This document shows positions 29,446 through 38,938 of a stretch of DNA of 64,000 nucleotides, piece after piece (the first letter of the stretch is position 1; each line of letters opens with the position of its first letter). The notes under the pieces are model-generated. The model saw only the letters and a list, made by a program, of their open reading frames with translations, did not search any database and had not been told where the DNA came from. A program made the translations under genes and the position numbers. The DNA is from Gammaproteobacteria bacterium (GTDB lineage Bacteria; Pseudomonadota; Gammaproteobacteria; Pseudomonadales; Azotimanducaceae): NCBI GenBank assembly GCA_012960535.1, contig DUBB01000031.1, positions 72,606 through 136,605 of the forward strand, in the 5' to 3' direction.

Positions 29446-30750
29446 ATGGAGTCAGAAGACCACAAGTTGTTTGCAAAGCCAGCGTATCAATGGTACGTCG
29501 TGGTTCTCCTAACAATAGTCTATGTGTTCAATTTTATTGACAGGAATATCCTGGCGATCCTCGGGCAGTCGATTAAAGACGAACTGATGATCAGTGACAC
29601 CGCGTTTGGATTTCTTGGTGGCATTGCTTTTGCAATTTTCTATACGTTTATGGGCATTCCGATTGCCAGGCTAGCGGATAGGAAATCGCGTAAGACGGTG
29701 CTTGCTGTCTGTTTGGCGATCTGGAGCTGTATGACCGCATTGTGTGGCATGGCGCAGAATTTTTCCATGTTACTGGTAGCTCGCATTGGCGTTGCCATCG
29801 GCGAAGCAGGCGGCAGTCCGCCGTCCCATTCTATAATTTCAGACTTATTCCCGGTGTCCAGGCGAGCGACTGCGCTAGGCATTTACGCGCTTGGCATTCC
29901 AATTGGCTCGGCAGTTGGTTTCCTGGCCGGTGGCTGGATCAATGAGCTTTTTGGCTGGAGGATGGCGTTTTTTGTGGTCGGAATACCGGGTTTGCTACTG
30001 GCTCTGTTTGTTTATCTCACTATACGAGAGCCGCCTCGCGGATTTTCTGAGAGGGTGCAGGGTGAGGCAGAGATTACTCAAACTGACACCGAGCCGCCGC
30101 CGGTAATGCAGGTCTTAGGGTTGTTATGGTCTAAACGCAGTTTCCGATATATGTCCATCGGCGGTGCATTACATGCTTTTGTGGGAACCGGTGTTGGGCT
30201 CTATATACCGATGATGTTTCAGCGAAGTCATGGTCTTGGTACAGGCGAGATTGGTACTTGGCTGTTTGGCCTTGGGTTCTTTGGCATGTTAGGCACATTT
30301 GGTGCTGGTTATCTGTGCGATCGACTAGGTGAGAATGACCGCCGATGGTATATGTGGTTGCCTGGCATCATGACGTTGCTTCATGTCCCTTTCGCCGCAT
30401 TTACCTATCTGTACCATGATCCCGAAGTTGCGTTAATGGTTTATGCCGTAGCTTATGTATTGGGGCACGGGTATCTCGCGCCGACTTTCGCCATGACCCA
30501 AAGCCTTGTGGAGTTGCGCATGCGAGCGCTGGCGGCGAGCATTCTGTTATTCATTCTTAATATTATTGGACTGGGCCTTGGACCACAGATCACGGGCATA
30601 TTGAGCGACGTGATTAATCTGACCACAGATCTAGGGGTGGACTCACTGAGGTGGGCGATGGTGACTGTGCTTGTCTTTAATATTATCGCAGCGGTTTTAT
30701 ATATTATGGCCGGGCGTACAGTTAACGATGATCTGCGCCAGACCGCCTAA
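29446..30750 (+). CDS. MFS transporter, spinster-like family
   Basis: A 434-residue carrier with about twelve membrane helices. The first helix contains VYVFNFIDRNILAILG. The loop 2-3 motif is GIPIARLADRKSRKTV, and the fifth-helix area has GIYALGIPIGSAVGFLAGG. This type is common next to TonB receptors and aromatic or steroid catabolic genes in environmental Proteobacteria, but no substrate can be assigned. The ribosome-binding site is weak. A 14-bp tandem array lies upstream. A MAPEG gene follows 198 bases later on the same strand. Confidence 0.9.
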   Translation: MESEDHKLFAKPAYQWYVVVLLTIVYVFNFIDRNILAILGQSIKDELMISDTAFGFLGGIAFAIFYTFMGIPIARLADRKSRKTVLAVCLAIWSCMTALCGMAQNFSMLLVARIGVAIGEAGGSPPSHSIISDLFPVSRRATALGIYALGIPIGSAVGFLAGGWINELFGWRMAFFVVGIPGLLLALFVYLTIREPPRGFSERVQGEAEITQTDTEPPPVMQVLGLLWSKRSFRYMSIGGALHAFVGTGVGLYIPMMFQRSHGLGTGEIGTWLFGLGFFGMLGTFGAGYLCDRLGENDRRWYMWLPGIMTLLHVPFAAFTYLYHDPEVALMVYAVAYVLGHGYLAPTFAMTQSLVELRMRALAASILLFILNIIGLGLGPQITGILSDVINLTTDLGVDSLRWAMVTVLVFNIIAAVLYIMAGRTVNDDLRQTA

Positions 30751-30948
30751 GTTAGAAGGATACCGGATTGACCTATCAGACGATAGAAACCGAAAAACGA
30801 TATAGCATCCTGATTCTCCGCCAGTATCGTGCGGAGAAGTTGAATGCTTCCAACTCGCAGATGTAGGTGGAAATGATGGTGACACTCGCACCTGCTCAAC
30901 TTGTCTGCTAGCCTGAAAATCTCCAGAAACCCAAACCAAGGAAAAACG

Positions 30949-31347
30949 GTGGCAGACCTCATCTATCCCGGCATCGTCAGCTGCATCGCACTGCTCATTT
31001 ACTATTACACCCTGTTCATGTCAGGGATGGCTCGTGGGCGATTCGGAGTGTCTGCCCCTTCTCACGATGGCCCTGAGGAGTACCAGCGTTACGTCAGAGC
31101 GCACCAGAATACGCTGGAGCATCTTGCTTTGTTTCTTCCCGGGTTGTGGCTGTTTGCGGTCGCTGTTGATCCGATTTGGGCCTCGGTTATAGGGATCTTA
31201 TGGCCCATTGGTCGACTGATGTACGCGCGCGGTTATTACAAAGAAGCAACGAAGCGCCAAACAGGCTTAGTAATCAGTATGCTACCTATCTATGTTCTGA
31301 TTCTGGGTTCTCTAGCTGGTTTTGTCTATGAGGCGGTTTCCTGGTAA
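30949..31347 (+). CDS. MAPEG family membrane protein
   Basis: A 132-residue membrane protein with four predicted helices, the size and pattern of the MAPEG (microsomal glutathione S-transferase-like) family. The typical RYVRAHQNTLEHLALFLPGLW segment holds the conserved Arg, Asn and Glu, and ARGYYKEATKRQTG comes later. I choose the GTG start at 30949 because AAGGA sits seven bases upstream; a TTG 48 bases earlier would add an unlikely leader. Members conjugate or reduce lipophilic compounds with glutathione; the bacterial role is mostly unknown. Confidence 0.85.
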   Translation: MADLIYPGIVSCIALLIYYYTLFMSGMARGRFGVSAPSHDGPEEYQRYVRAHQNTLEHLALFLPGLWLFAVAVDPIWASVIGILWPIGRLMYARGYYKEATKRQTGLVISMLPIYVLILGSLAGFVYEAVSW

Positions 31348-31504
31348 ACGCTCACATCAAGGGCAGCCATTGCAATTACACAACCCGGCGTTTACCGAGG
31401 CTTTGGTTCTAAACAAGGAATCGCGATTACGCTAGTCAGAGTAATACTGGACCCTCGTCCGAAAATAGCAAATCGGGAAAAGAAACTGAATATTCGATGG
31501 CGTT

Positions 31505-33907
31505 CTATTCCATGGTAAGAGAAGCAAATATATCGGCAACTTTATCCATGTCATAGCCCAGTATTTCCGTTAACACCTCCACATTGTGCTCGCCCATATC
31601 CGGCCCTGCTCTTTCAATAACCGCCGGGGTCTTACTCAATCGAAAACGACTATTTTCTACCACAACATCCCCGACCGTACTGTGCGTGGTTGTGATGAAA
31701 TGAGAGCGATGCTTCAACTGAGGGTCATCCATGCAGTCCCTTGCCTTCTGGACCACATGGGCTGCAATCCCGGCCGAAATCAGGCTAGTAACCAAATCAT
31801 CTTCATCCTGCGCGCCGGTCCAGTCTGATATTCTCATCTCGAGTTCATCCTCACGTAACTTTCGTTGTGGTGCAGTTTTAAAAGATGGATCTTCTCTTAA
31901 ATCATCAAACCCCCCCAGCTCGCACAAAGCCTGCCAGTCTTGATCCGACTGACAAACCAGAGCCACCCATCTATCGTCACCGCTGACCTGAAAAACCCCG
32001 TGTGGGCAACATTCAAGATCACGATTCCCCATCCGGGGCCAGACATGCTCATTTAATTCATAGTCCAGAATCGCTGGTGCAAGCAGGTGAATAGCGGCTT
32101 CCGCTTGGGATATATCAATATGCTGGCCCTCGCCCGTATTGCGTCTGTGTTCAAGCGCTGCCATGAGCGATGCCAGCATGAATCTTGGCGCTACTCCGTC
32201 TGTGTATGCCAGGTAAGGGCCCGCTGGAGATCGATCCTGCCATCCGGTCAGCTCATAAAACCCGGTGATAGCCGCCGCCATATTGCCGTAACCAGGAATC
32301 ATGGATCGCTCGCCTGTCTGGCCCATCAAACAACTTGATAACATGATCAGATCAGGATTAACCGATCTCAGCGTGTCGTAATCAAGGCCCCACGCCCGCA
32401 TTGCCTTTGGTGAGAAGGATTCGGTTACCACATCAGCCCACTTCACCAGGTCCAGAATAACTTCACGGCCCACCGGGTTAGACGGATCAATGGTGACCCC
32501 TAATTTCCCGGCATTAAAATTACTAAAACAGGTGCCATGACTAATCAGTTGTTCATCATTCACAAAAGGCGGCGCGGCACGCACCGGGTCAAGCCGAACA
32601 CTGGATTCCACTCTGACCACGGTAGCACCATAATCTGTCAGCAAACGGGTAAATATCGGACCGGCAATAACCCACATAAAATCGAGCACTTTGAGTCCTG
32701 CCAATGGTCGCTGCGAGCATCCTGTCGGTTCGATTTTCGATCCGAGAACCGATGAAAAAGACTGGAAATCATTTAACTGCGGTGCAACCCCGAGCCGCTT
32801 CAACGGACTTTTCGGCATCTTGGCAAAGGCGCCTGGCACTCTTGCTTCAGCCGCTACCATATTGAGTTTTTGCCAGTAATCACGAGAGTGAAAGTGCTTT
32901 TCCTTTAACAGATTCTCGACATCCAGCGTTGGCGCGATATAAATCCCTCGCGCCAAGCCCTCTTCGAATAATGCTTCTTTGGTGCGTTCCAGGGTGAAGG
33001 CCTGGATCTGCTTACACAATTCGAAATAAGGCTCCGGGGGCTCGCCTGTAGCGATCATAGCGGCTATTTTGATGCCCCAATCTTCTTCCGCAGTCTGCTT
33101 CGAGCAATATCCATCCTCGGCCAGCCAGCGAAGCAGACGCTTGTTTGGTTCGGTAAAGGCAGGGCCAAAAAGAAAAGTAATGGCAACATAGCCATTGCTG
33201 CAGGGCCAGGTCATCTGAATAGGAAATGCCCCGGCCAGTCCGCCTGCTTCTCGCTCAATAATCAACTCGGAATTATTTGCAGGACCCAGGAATGCCGACA
33301 ACGCAGCCTGCGCAGATGAACATTGCGCAGAAATGTCGACATGCTGCCCGAGGCCCGTTTTATGTCTAGCCTGAAGCGCAATCAAAGCGGCCCCCGCCGC
33401 GTCGGCTGCAGCGTGCATATAGGTCTGAGGGACACTGGTTCGTACCGGTGCCCGGTCTGCATCACCGGCCAGCGCCTGTGCACCACTGGCGGCCCAGACC
33501 GTCAGGTCTGTGGCTGGCCAGTCAGCCTTTGGACCTGTCTGGCCAAAGGCTGTGATCGAAACCAGAATCAGCGCAGGGTTAATCAAACTCAAACGTGGGT
33601 AATCCAGCGCCAGATCTGCACGCTCAGCTGGGCTGAACGATTCGATGACAAAATCTACCTCCTTAACTAATGCATCAAAATCATGCTGACCTGTTTCCGT
33701 AGTAAGATCCAATTCAAGACTTCGCTTGCCTCGCGCATAGGCTTCCCACCATAGCCCTGCTTTATCTTTAAACGGCGCTTTTCGCCTGGTCGACGACCCT
33801 CCAGGAGGTTCGATAGCAACTACCTCGGCACCCAGGTGGGCAAGTAGATAACCGCAGAATATGCCGCGTTCATCCGTCAGATCGAGTACACGATAATTGG
33901 ACAGCAT
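31505..33907 (-). CDS. Double-length type III CoA-transferase (two fused CaiB units)
   Basis: An 800-residue protein made of two complete CaiB/BaiF-type units. The first starts at SNYRVLDLTDERGIFCGYLL and keeps the catalytic aspartate (Asp134 in WPATDLTVWAASG). The second begins near residue 402 with LAGLKVLDFMWVIAGPIF and has glycine in the matching place (IPGYGNMAAAITG). One active and one degenerate half is therefore likely, resembling heterodimeric family III enzymes with one catalytic subunit. The ATG at 33907 follows a strong AAGGGAGG site; the TTG further upstream is not needed. It stands alone, downstream of the TRAP/sulfatase operon. Substrates unknown. Confidence 0.9.
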   Translation of the reverse strand: MLSNYRVLDLTDERGIFCGYLLAHLGAEVVAIEPPGGSSTRRKAPFKDKAGLWWEAYARGKRSLELDLTTETGQHDFDALVKEVDFVIESFSPAERADLALDYPRLSLINPALILVSITAFGQTGPKADWPATDLTVWAASGAQALAGDADRAPVRTSVPQTYMHAAADAAGAALIALQARHKTGLGQHVDISAQCSSAQAALSAFLGPANNSELIIEREAGGLAGAFPIQMTWPCSNGYVAITFLFGPAFTEPNKRLLRWLAEDGYCSKQTAEEDWGIKIAAMIATGEPPEPYFELCKQIQAFTLERTKEALFEEGLARGIYIAPTLDVENLLKEKHFHSRDYWQKLNMVAAEARVPGAFAKMPKSPLKRLGVAPQLNDFQSFSSVLGSKIEPTGCSQRPLAGLKVLDFMWVIAGPIFTRLLTDYGATVVRVESSVRLDPVRAAPPFVNDEQLISHGTCFSNFNAGKLGVTIDPSNPVGREVILDLVKWADVVTESFSPKAMRAWGLDYDTLRSVNPDLIMLSSCLMGQTGERSMIPGYGNMAAAITGFYELTGWQDRSPAGPYLAYTDGVAPRFMLASLMAALEHRRNTGEGQHIDISQAEAAIHLLAPAILDYELNEHVWPRMGNRDLECCPHGVFQVSGDDRWVALVCQSDQDWQALCELGGFDDLREDPSFKTAPQRKLREDELEMRISDWTGAQDEDDLVTSLISAGIAAHVVQKARDCMDDPQLKHRSHFITTTHSTVGDVVVENSRFRLSKTPAVIERAGPDMGEHNVEVLTEILGYDMDKVADIFASLTME

Positions 33908-34377
33908 CTCGCCTCCCTTGGTCAAATATCCTTAAGCTTTGTTATATTGTGATCGATTCCTTAACGCATCGGCTGCACCGATGACCTAACCAGACAGTAC
34001 TTGCAGTTGATGTCATACATTCAATTTGCAATTCCCTCAGGACAAATTGAGCAAGGTATATCCTTTTTCCACCTGTAGCACTCCAGATCAGACGCTATTG
34101 ATTCACATTATAGAACTGCTACCTGGCCGGATTACTTTTGGCTACCTCGTTCGAATACTAAACAAAGCCGGGCATAGGCAGAATAAACCACATTCCGAGG
34201 GATCGTTCAATGCAGCAGAAGCAGCCCTTTTGAATCAGCAATACAAGGCAATGGCTTCTGCAGCAAGGCTGCCATCGAGGTAGGCCCTCGCCTGAAGAAT
34301 ATTCTGGTGATTTTGAATAGGCCTGATTTCCTTGCTTGTCAGGGGAATTCCGGAGGCCAGCTAACCGACCGTATCAC
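33908..34377. other. Intergenic region between sulfatase and double CoA-transferase genes
   Basis: About 470 bases between two minus-strand genes. It should include the CoA-transferase promoter; the ribosome-binding site is at 33908-33921. A TTG-started plus-strand frame at 34026-34283 has no visible domain or site and is not called. Confidence 0.4.
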
Positions 34378-35946
34378 TCACGCATAAAATGGTGCCAAAG
34401 GTACCGGGTCCTGCATCGCTATCATCTTGCGCACCAGGGCATCCAGCAGGGCAGCCCGCATCTCCATCCGCGCCGGGTCCTGCCACAGATTGTGACGCTC
34501 GTCAGGGTCCGCAATCAGATCATACAGCTCATTGCCCGCATCCGGCTCGCCAATAGTCAATCGGTGGGTTTTAGTGATCAGCGTGCGCAACCCCTGGAAA
34601 CGATCAAAACCCAGGTTGACCCGCTGCCGACTGTCCTCAATCAACAGCGCATCCACTTCCGGGTCTTTCTCCAACACACGCCCCTGAATACCGTAATAAG
34701 GTGAAACCCTGGCGTGATCCATGATCGAGGCAGAAATATCGATAGTCTGGCCCAGCTCCTGGCTGACTCTGGCTTGCCTGTTTCTGGGATCGGCCCAGAT
34801 AAAAGGCACCCGCACCAGGCCGTGCAAATGCAACGGTCCCTTTAACATCAAGCCGCGGTCGCCCATGTAATCACCGTGATCTGAAGTGAAAATCACCAGG
34901 GTATCTTCCACCAGGCCGAGCCGTTCCAGCTCGGCCATAACCACGCCGATCTGATCATCAATCAGCGCGATCATGCCGTAGGTCAATGCAATCGCCTCAC
35001 GCACTTCCCGTTCATTCACGGCATAGGGCATCTGAGTGCTGCGCTGGGCCCTGCCTTGTTCGAAGGCCTCATGCAGGTAATTGTCCAGATGCGTGTCACC
35101 CCGTCCAAAACCAGAAGGTAAGGCGATCTCATCCGGGTCATACATGTCCCAGTACCTGCCCGGCGGTGTGAAGGGGTGATGAGGATCAGGGAAAGAACAC
35201 TGTACAAAAAACGGCCGGTCAGTACCTTTCACGGTATGGGCCTGCAGATAGTCAACCGTCTCCCCGCCGATATAAGCGCTTGGATACAGCGCTTCGGGCA
35301 ACTGCGTACGCCAGGCCTGGGGCGTGACAATGCCTGGAACCGGGATTGCATTTGGCTCACCCCGCCGCATATTCCAGTCACCGGGTTGCGCTTTCAGCCA
35401 CTGCTCATAATCACCGCCGGCCTCATCCCCATGGCCCGTCACCATGGTCACTTTTTCAAAACCATAGTACGGCGTCTCGGTGCTGAAACCTGGCTCAGCC
35501 CAGGAGCGCGGATCTTCGTTCAGATACTGCTGGCCGCGTCGATTAGGGCTTTGTGCCTCCACCGGTTGGCCCCGCTCATCATACTGATAACGCGCCGGGT
35601 CCGGTTTCCAGGCAGCTTCTCTGCCAGTGATGGTCTGCAGATGCGACTTGCCAATCAATGCGGTGTGATAGCCCTCTTCCAGCAGCCGCTGCACAAAAGT
35701 CCTGGAATGTATCGACAATGGCGTACCATTGGAATAGACCCCATGACCCGACGGCATGCGGCCAGTCATCAAAGAAGCCCGGTTAGCCATGCACACTGGA
35801 TTGGCCACATAAAAACGATCATAGCGCGTACCGCGCGCAGCCAGCGCATCGATATGAGGTGTTTTCACCTGGGCATTACCATAACAGCCCAGGTGATCGG
35901 CACGATGCTGGTCAGTAATGAACAGCAGAATATTGGGTTGTTTCAT
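34378..35946 (-). CDS. Sulfatase / alkaline-phosphatase superfamily hydrolase
   Basis: A 522-residue type I sulfatase-like enzyme. The N-terminal metal site is NILLFITDQHRADHLG. The formylglycine motif reads CMANRASLMTGR (Cys52), a C-x-A-x-R form rather than the common C-x-P-x-R. The second metal site is VIFTSDHGDYMGDRG, with KGPLHLHGLVRVPFIW following. No signal peptide is seen, so it probably acts in the cytosol on an imported sulfate or phosphonate ester. The ATG at 35946 has AAGGTGG six bases upstream; an in-frame GTG three codons earlier overlaps that site. It is the last gene of a five-gene operon with a TRAP carrier, ten bases after the permease gene. Confidence 0.9.
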   Translation of the reverse strand: MKQPNILLFITDQHRADHLGCYGNAQVKTPHIDALAARGTRYDRFYVANPVCMANRASLMTGRMPSGHGVYSNGTPLSIHSRTFVQRLLEEGYHTALIGKSHLQTITGREAAWKPDPARYQYDERGQPVEAQSPNRRGQQYLNEDPRSWAEPGFSTETPYYGFEKVTMVTGHGDEAGGDYEQWLKAQPGDWNMRRGEPNAIPVPGIVTPQAWRTQLPEALYPSAYIGGETVDYLQAHTVKGTDRPFFVQCSFPDPHHPFTPPGRYWDMYDPDEIALPSGFGRGDTHLDNYLHEAFEQGRAQRSTQMPYAVNEREVREAIALTYGMIALIDDQIGVVMAELERLGLVEDTLVIFTSDHGDYMGDRGLMLKGPLHLHGLVRVPFIWADPRNRQARVSQELGQTIDISASIMDHARVSPYYGIQGRVLEKDPEVDALLIEDSRQRVNLGFDRFQGLRTLITKTHRLTIGEPDAGNELYDLIADPDERHNLWQDPARMEMRAALLDALVRKMIAMQDPVPLAPFYA

Positions 35947-35956
35947 CGCTTCCACC

Positions 35957-37924
35957 TTATACTACTGTGATGCAGGTCTCAGGGAGACGCTGCTGTCCAA
36001 ATGCCGAGCTGGCGATCAAAACCACCGCCAGCACCACGCCAATCACATTTGCAGCAATAGCCAGCGTTCCCAGATCAGTGGGTACAATCAGCAGCAGACC
36101 ACCGACCAAGAATGCTGACCGGATCATGGCATTCATCGGCCCGCGCCAGACTCCCACGATGGTCGCAGTAACAAACCAGACGCCAGCTACCGCGGTCACA
36201 AATGAAGCCACTATATGGGGCCAGGTGCCATCCATGATCATCACCGGCGAGGCTACCACCAGGAAGGGAATAAGATAAGCCACCCAACCAAAGCGCACCG
36301 CCGCCCACACGGTTTTGAAGGCATCGGCGCGGGCCAGAGTCGCTGCTGTGAAGGCCGCAATCGCTACCGGGGGGGTGATCAGTGACATAATGCCAAAGTA
36401 AAACACAAACAGATGGGCGGCCAGCGCTGGAATGCCTGATTCCACTATAGAAGGGGCCAGCAGCGTCGCCAACAGCAGATACACGCCAACCGTTGGCATA
36501 CCCATACCCAGAACAATACTCATCGAGGCAACTACCAGCAACAGAATCAACAGATTGCCATCGAGCATGTACACCAGTTCAAGAGTCAGCGCAAAGCCAA
36601 GCCCCGAGATGTTCAGTACGCCGATAATGATACCCGCCGCCGCCGAAATCATCATGATCTCCAGTGCCGCCTGACCGGTACGCACCAGGATTGGCAGCGC
36701 GTCACGGAGCGACAGTTTGATCGTGCCATAACCCAGAAAAAGCCCGATGGGCAATAACGAAACCGTACCGTAAACAGCAGCAGTTTCCGGCTGCAGATTG
36801 AACCTAAACAACCCCATGATGATCACCACAAAGGGGATGAAAAACAACCAGCCCTTGCTGAAGATCGGCCCCAGCTTGCCAATCTGCGATGCCTGCAGCG
36901 GTTTAATCCGGTCACGTACCGCCAGCAGGTCAACATGGGTAAACAGGGCGATATAATACAGCAGTGCCGGGATGATGGCGGCGATCACGATCTCCGAATA
37001 GGGCCTTTGCAGGATCTCTGCCATCAGAAAGGCGGCTATGCCCATCATTGGCGGCATTAACTGCCCGCCGGTCGACGCCACCGCTTCCACGCCGGCGGAA
37101 TCTTCATTCGAGTAGCCGGATCGACGCATCAATGGGATGGTCACTACCCCTGTCGATACCACATTGGACACTGCACTGCCGGAAATCGAACCAAACAGAC
37201 TGGAGGCGACAATTGCAATCTTGGCTGAGCCGCCTCGCTTAGCGCCTACCACCGATTTAGAGAAATCAGTGAAAAATTCAGCACCGCCGGCTTTCTCCAG
37301 TACAAAACCAAACAGCAGAAACGCAGTGATCATGGTAGTAGATACCTTCAGTGCCAAACCGAGTAAGCCATTGGAGTCCAGACCCAGAAATACAACATAA
37401 CGCGCGTAAGAGATCTCCTCGCCACGAAAATTAAACGGCAGGTAATGACTGAAAAAACCAAACAGGAGAATGAACATCAGAAACAGGAACAACACCTTTC
37501 CTGCAGTACGCCGCAGGCCCTCAGCGATCAGCCCAACAAAAACCGAGCCTGCGATCACTGCATCCACGGGTGAGGTATACAACCGGTCCAGAATATCCGG
37601 GTAATAGATAGCAACATAGACGCCATTGGCAAAACCGACCAGGGCCAGCAGCCAGTCATAGATCGGCGCCGCCTGCAGTAGATCGCTGCGGTCAGCCCGA
37701 TACATCAGCAACACCGCCGGCAGCGCAATCGCCATCACCATGGCAAAAAACTGCTCGTTCATAAACGACATGCCCAGCTCACGATACACATCTAGCGCCC
37801 AGCCCAGCGAGGCCAGGCTGATCAGCCCGCACAAGGCCAGACCGAGACGATGCGAAACGGTCCTGTTTGAAAAAATATCCAGGCCAAATTCCTGCTTTTC
37901 AAGGTCACCCGGTTGCATGCGCAA
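35957..37924 (-). CDS. TRAP transporter fused permease (DctQM type)
   Basis: A 655-residue membrane protein joining the small four-helix and large twelve-helix TRAP permease parts, as usual for TAXI-type systems. The large part contains GSISGSAVSNVVSTGVVTIPLM and VEAVASTGGQLMPPMMGIAAFLM, both typical of DctM-like TAXI permeases. Later come GMGMPTVGVYLLLATLLAP and GIMSLITPPVAIAAF. It uses an ion gradient to import the ligand bound by the preceding TAXI protein. It lies 30 bases after that gene and ten bases before the sulfatase gene in one operon. Confidence 0.95.
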   Translation of the reverse strand: MRMQPGDLEKQEFGLDIFSNRTVSHRLGLALCGLISLASLGWALDVYRELGMSFMNEQFFAMVMAIALPAVLLMYRADRSDLLQAAPIYDWLLALVGFANGVYVAIYYPDILDRLYTSPVDAVIAGSVFVGLIAEGLRRTAGKVLFLFLMFILLFGFFSHYLPFNFRGEEISYARYVVFLGLDSNGLLGLALKVSTTMITAFLLFGFVLEKAGGAEFFTDFSKSVVGAKRGGSAKIAIVASSLFGSISGSAVSNVVSTGVVTIPLMRRSGYSNEDSAGVEAVASTGGQLMPPMMGIAAFLMAEILQRPYSEIVIAAIIPALLYYIALFTHVDLLAVRDRIKPLQASQIGKLGPIFSKGWLFFIPFVVIIMGLFRFNLQPETAAVYGTVSLLPIGLFLGYGTIKLSLRDALPILVRTGQAALEIMMISAAAGIIIGVLNISGLGFALTLELVYMLDGNLLILLLVVASMSIVLGMGMPTVGVYLLLATLLAPSIVESGIPALAAHLFVFYFGIMSLITPPVAIAAFTAATLARADAFKTVWAAVRFGWVAYLIPFLVVASPVMIMDGTWPHIVASFVTAVAGVWFVTATIVGVWRGPMNAMIRSAFLVGGLLLIVPTDLGTLAIAANVIGVVLAVVLIASSAFGQQRLPETCITVV

Positions 37925-37954
37925 CTCCCGTGCTGTCAGCCATGGCTATCGGTT

Positions 37955-38917
37955 TTAATTCAGCTGGCCGATTTCTCGGTAAAAGACCAATGCACCTTCA
38001 TGATAGGGCATGCCCACTTCCTGATACATCCTCTCAGGGTTAAAGCTGTCAAATCCAGAAAAAGACGCCACCAGGCCCGCTTTATGGTCATGTAGCGCTT
38101 CGAGCAGTTGCCGTACCACTGCCGGGTGAACATCTTTATTAGCCATTAGCAAAAACGGCGCCACAATAACATTCACGGGCTCATCCAAACCCGCATAAGC
38201 ATCCCCAGGCTCGATCACGCCAATCACTGCACCCGGCGCATTGCGCGCCAGAATGGCGCTGTTTTCTTCATTGTTTTCGATGCCGATATAACGAATGCCG
38301 ATTTTAGCATTAGCCTGCTGGGTCAGCCCCGCATCCATGGTGTAAAGCGTCCCTGCAATCCGCCCTGCAATCAGGTCTTCAACCGCACGTTCACCCGTTG
38401 GAGTCGGAAAACCGTTTATATCTTCGACTGTCATACCGCCCATTTCGTAAACGGCAGTCATCATCGCGCCCATGATCTTCTGGGTATTGAACTTGGTTGG
38501 CATATCACGTCCGCGAAAGTCAGACAATCGCTTAACATCGGAATCCCTGGGCACCATCACGCCAAGTGGTAGCACCCGCAATGCCGCAACTACACGCAGG
38601 TCATTGAGTGGACCAATACCGCTGAACATGGCGCTACCTTGGACGCCAAACCGAGCCACAAAGCTCACCGCGATGGAAAAATCCAGATCACCCTGGTTGA
38701 CCAATGGCAGCGTCACCGTTGGCCCGCCCTGAGGCATGGCCCGCAACCGCAGCCGGCTGGCCTTAAGTGCAACTTTTGCCATCGCACCGGTCATCGCATA
38801 GCCACTTGACCCTTGAGCAGAAGTGCCGACCGTAAAGCTCTGTGCCCGTGCGCTGCTGGCAGTCATTACCGTCATAACAGCCGTTATCATCAGGCCTAGT
38901 AAGAAATGTCTGATCAT
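37955..38917 (-). CDS. TAXI-family TRAP solute-binding protein
   Basis: A 320-residue periplasmic binding protein with an N-terminal signal peptide (MIRHFLLGLMITAVMTVMTA, cleavage after a SSARA-like site). The mature start FTVGTSAQGSSGYAMTGAMAKV matches the TAXI family. It should deliver substrate to the fused TRAP permease encoded next. TAXI ligands include glutamate and other small organic acids, so the ligand remains open; the operon suggests an amino or sulfated compound. It starts 21 bases after the aminotransferase gene. Confidence 0.92.
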   Translation of the reverse strand: MIRHFLLGLMITAVMTVMTASSARAQSFTVGTSAQGSSGYAMTGAMAKVALKASRLRLRAMPQGGPTVTLPLVNQGDLDFSIAVSFVARFGVQGSAMFSGIGPLNDLRVVAALRVLPLGVMVPRDSDVKRLSDFRGRDMPTKFNTQKIMGAMMTAVYEMGGMTVEDINGFPTPTGERAVEDLIAGRIAGTLYTMDAGLTQQANAKIGIRYIGIENNEENSAILARNAPGAVIGVIEPGDAYAGLDEPVNVIVAPFLLMANKDVHPAVVRQLLEALHDHKAGLVASFSGFDSFNPERMYQEVGMPYHEGALVFYREIGQLN

Positions 38918-38938
38918 TTTCCTCCGACCAATTCGTTG

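Noticed and set aside
34026..34283. 85-residue plus-strand gene between sulfatase and CoA-transferase genes
   Set aside because: TTG start, no ribosome-binding site and no domain-like pattern.
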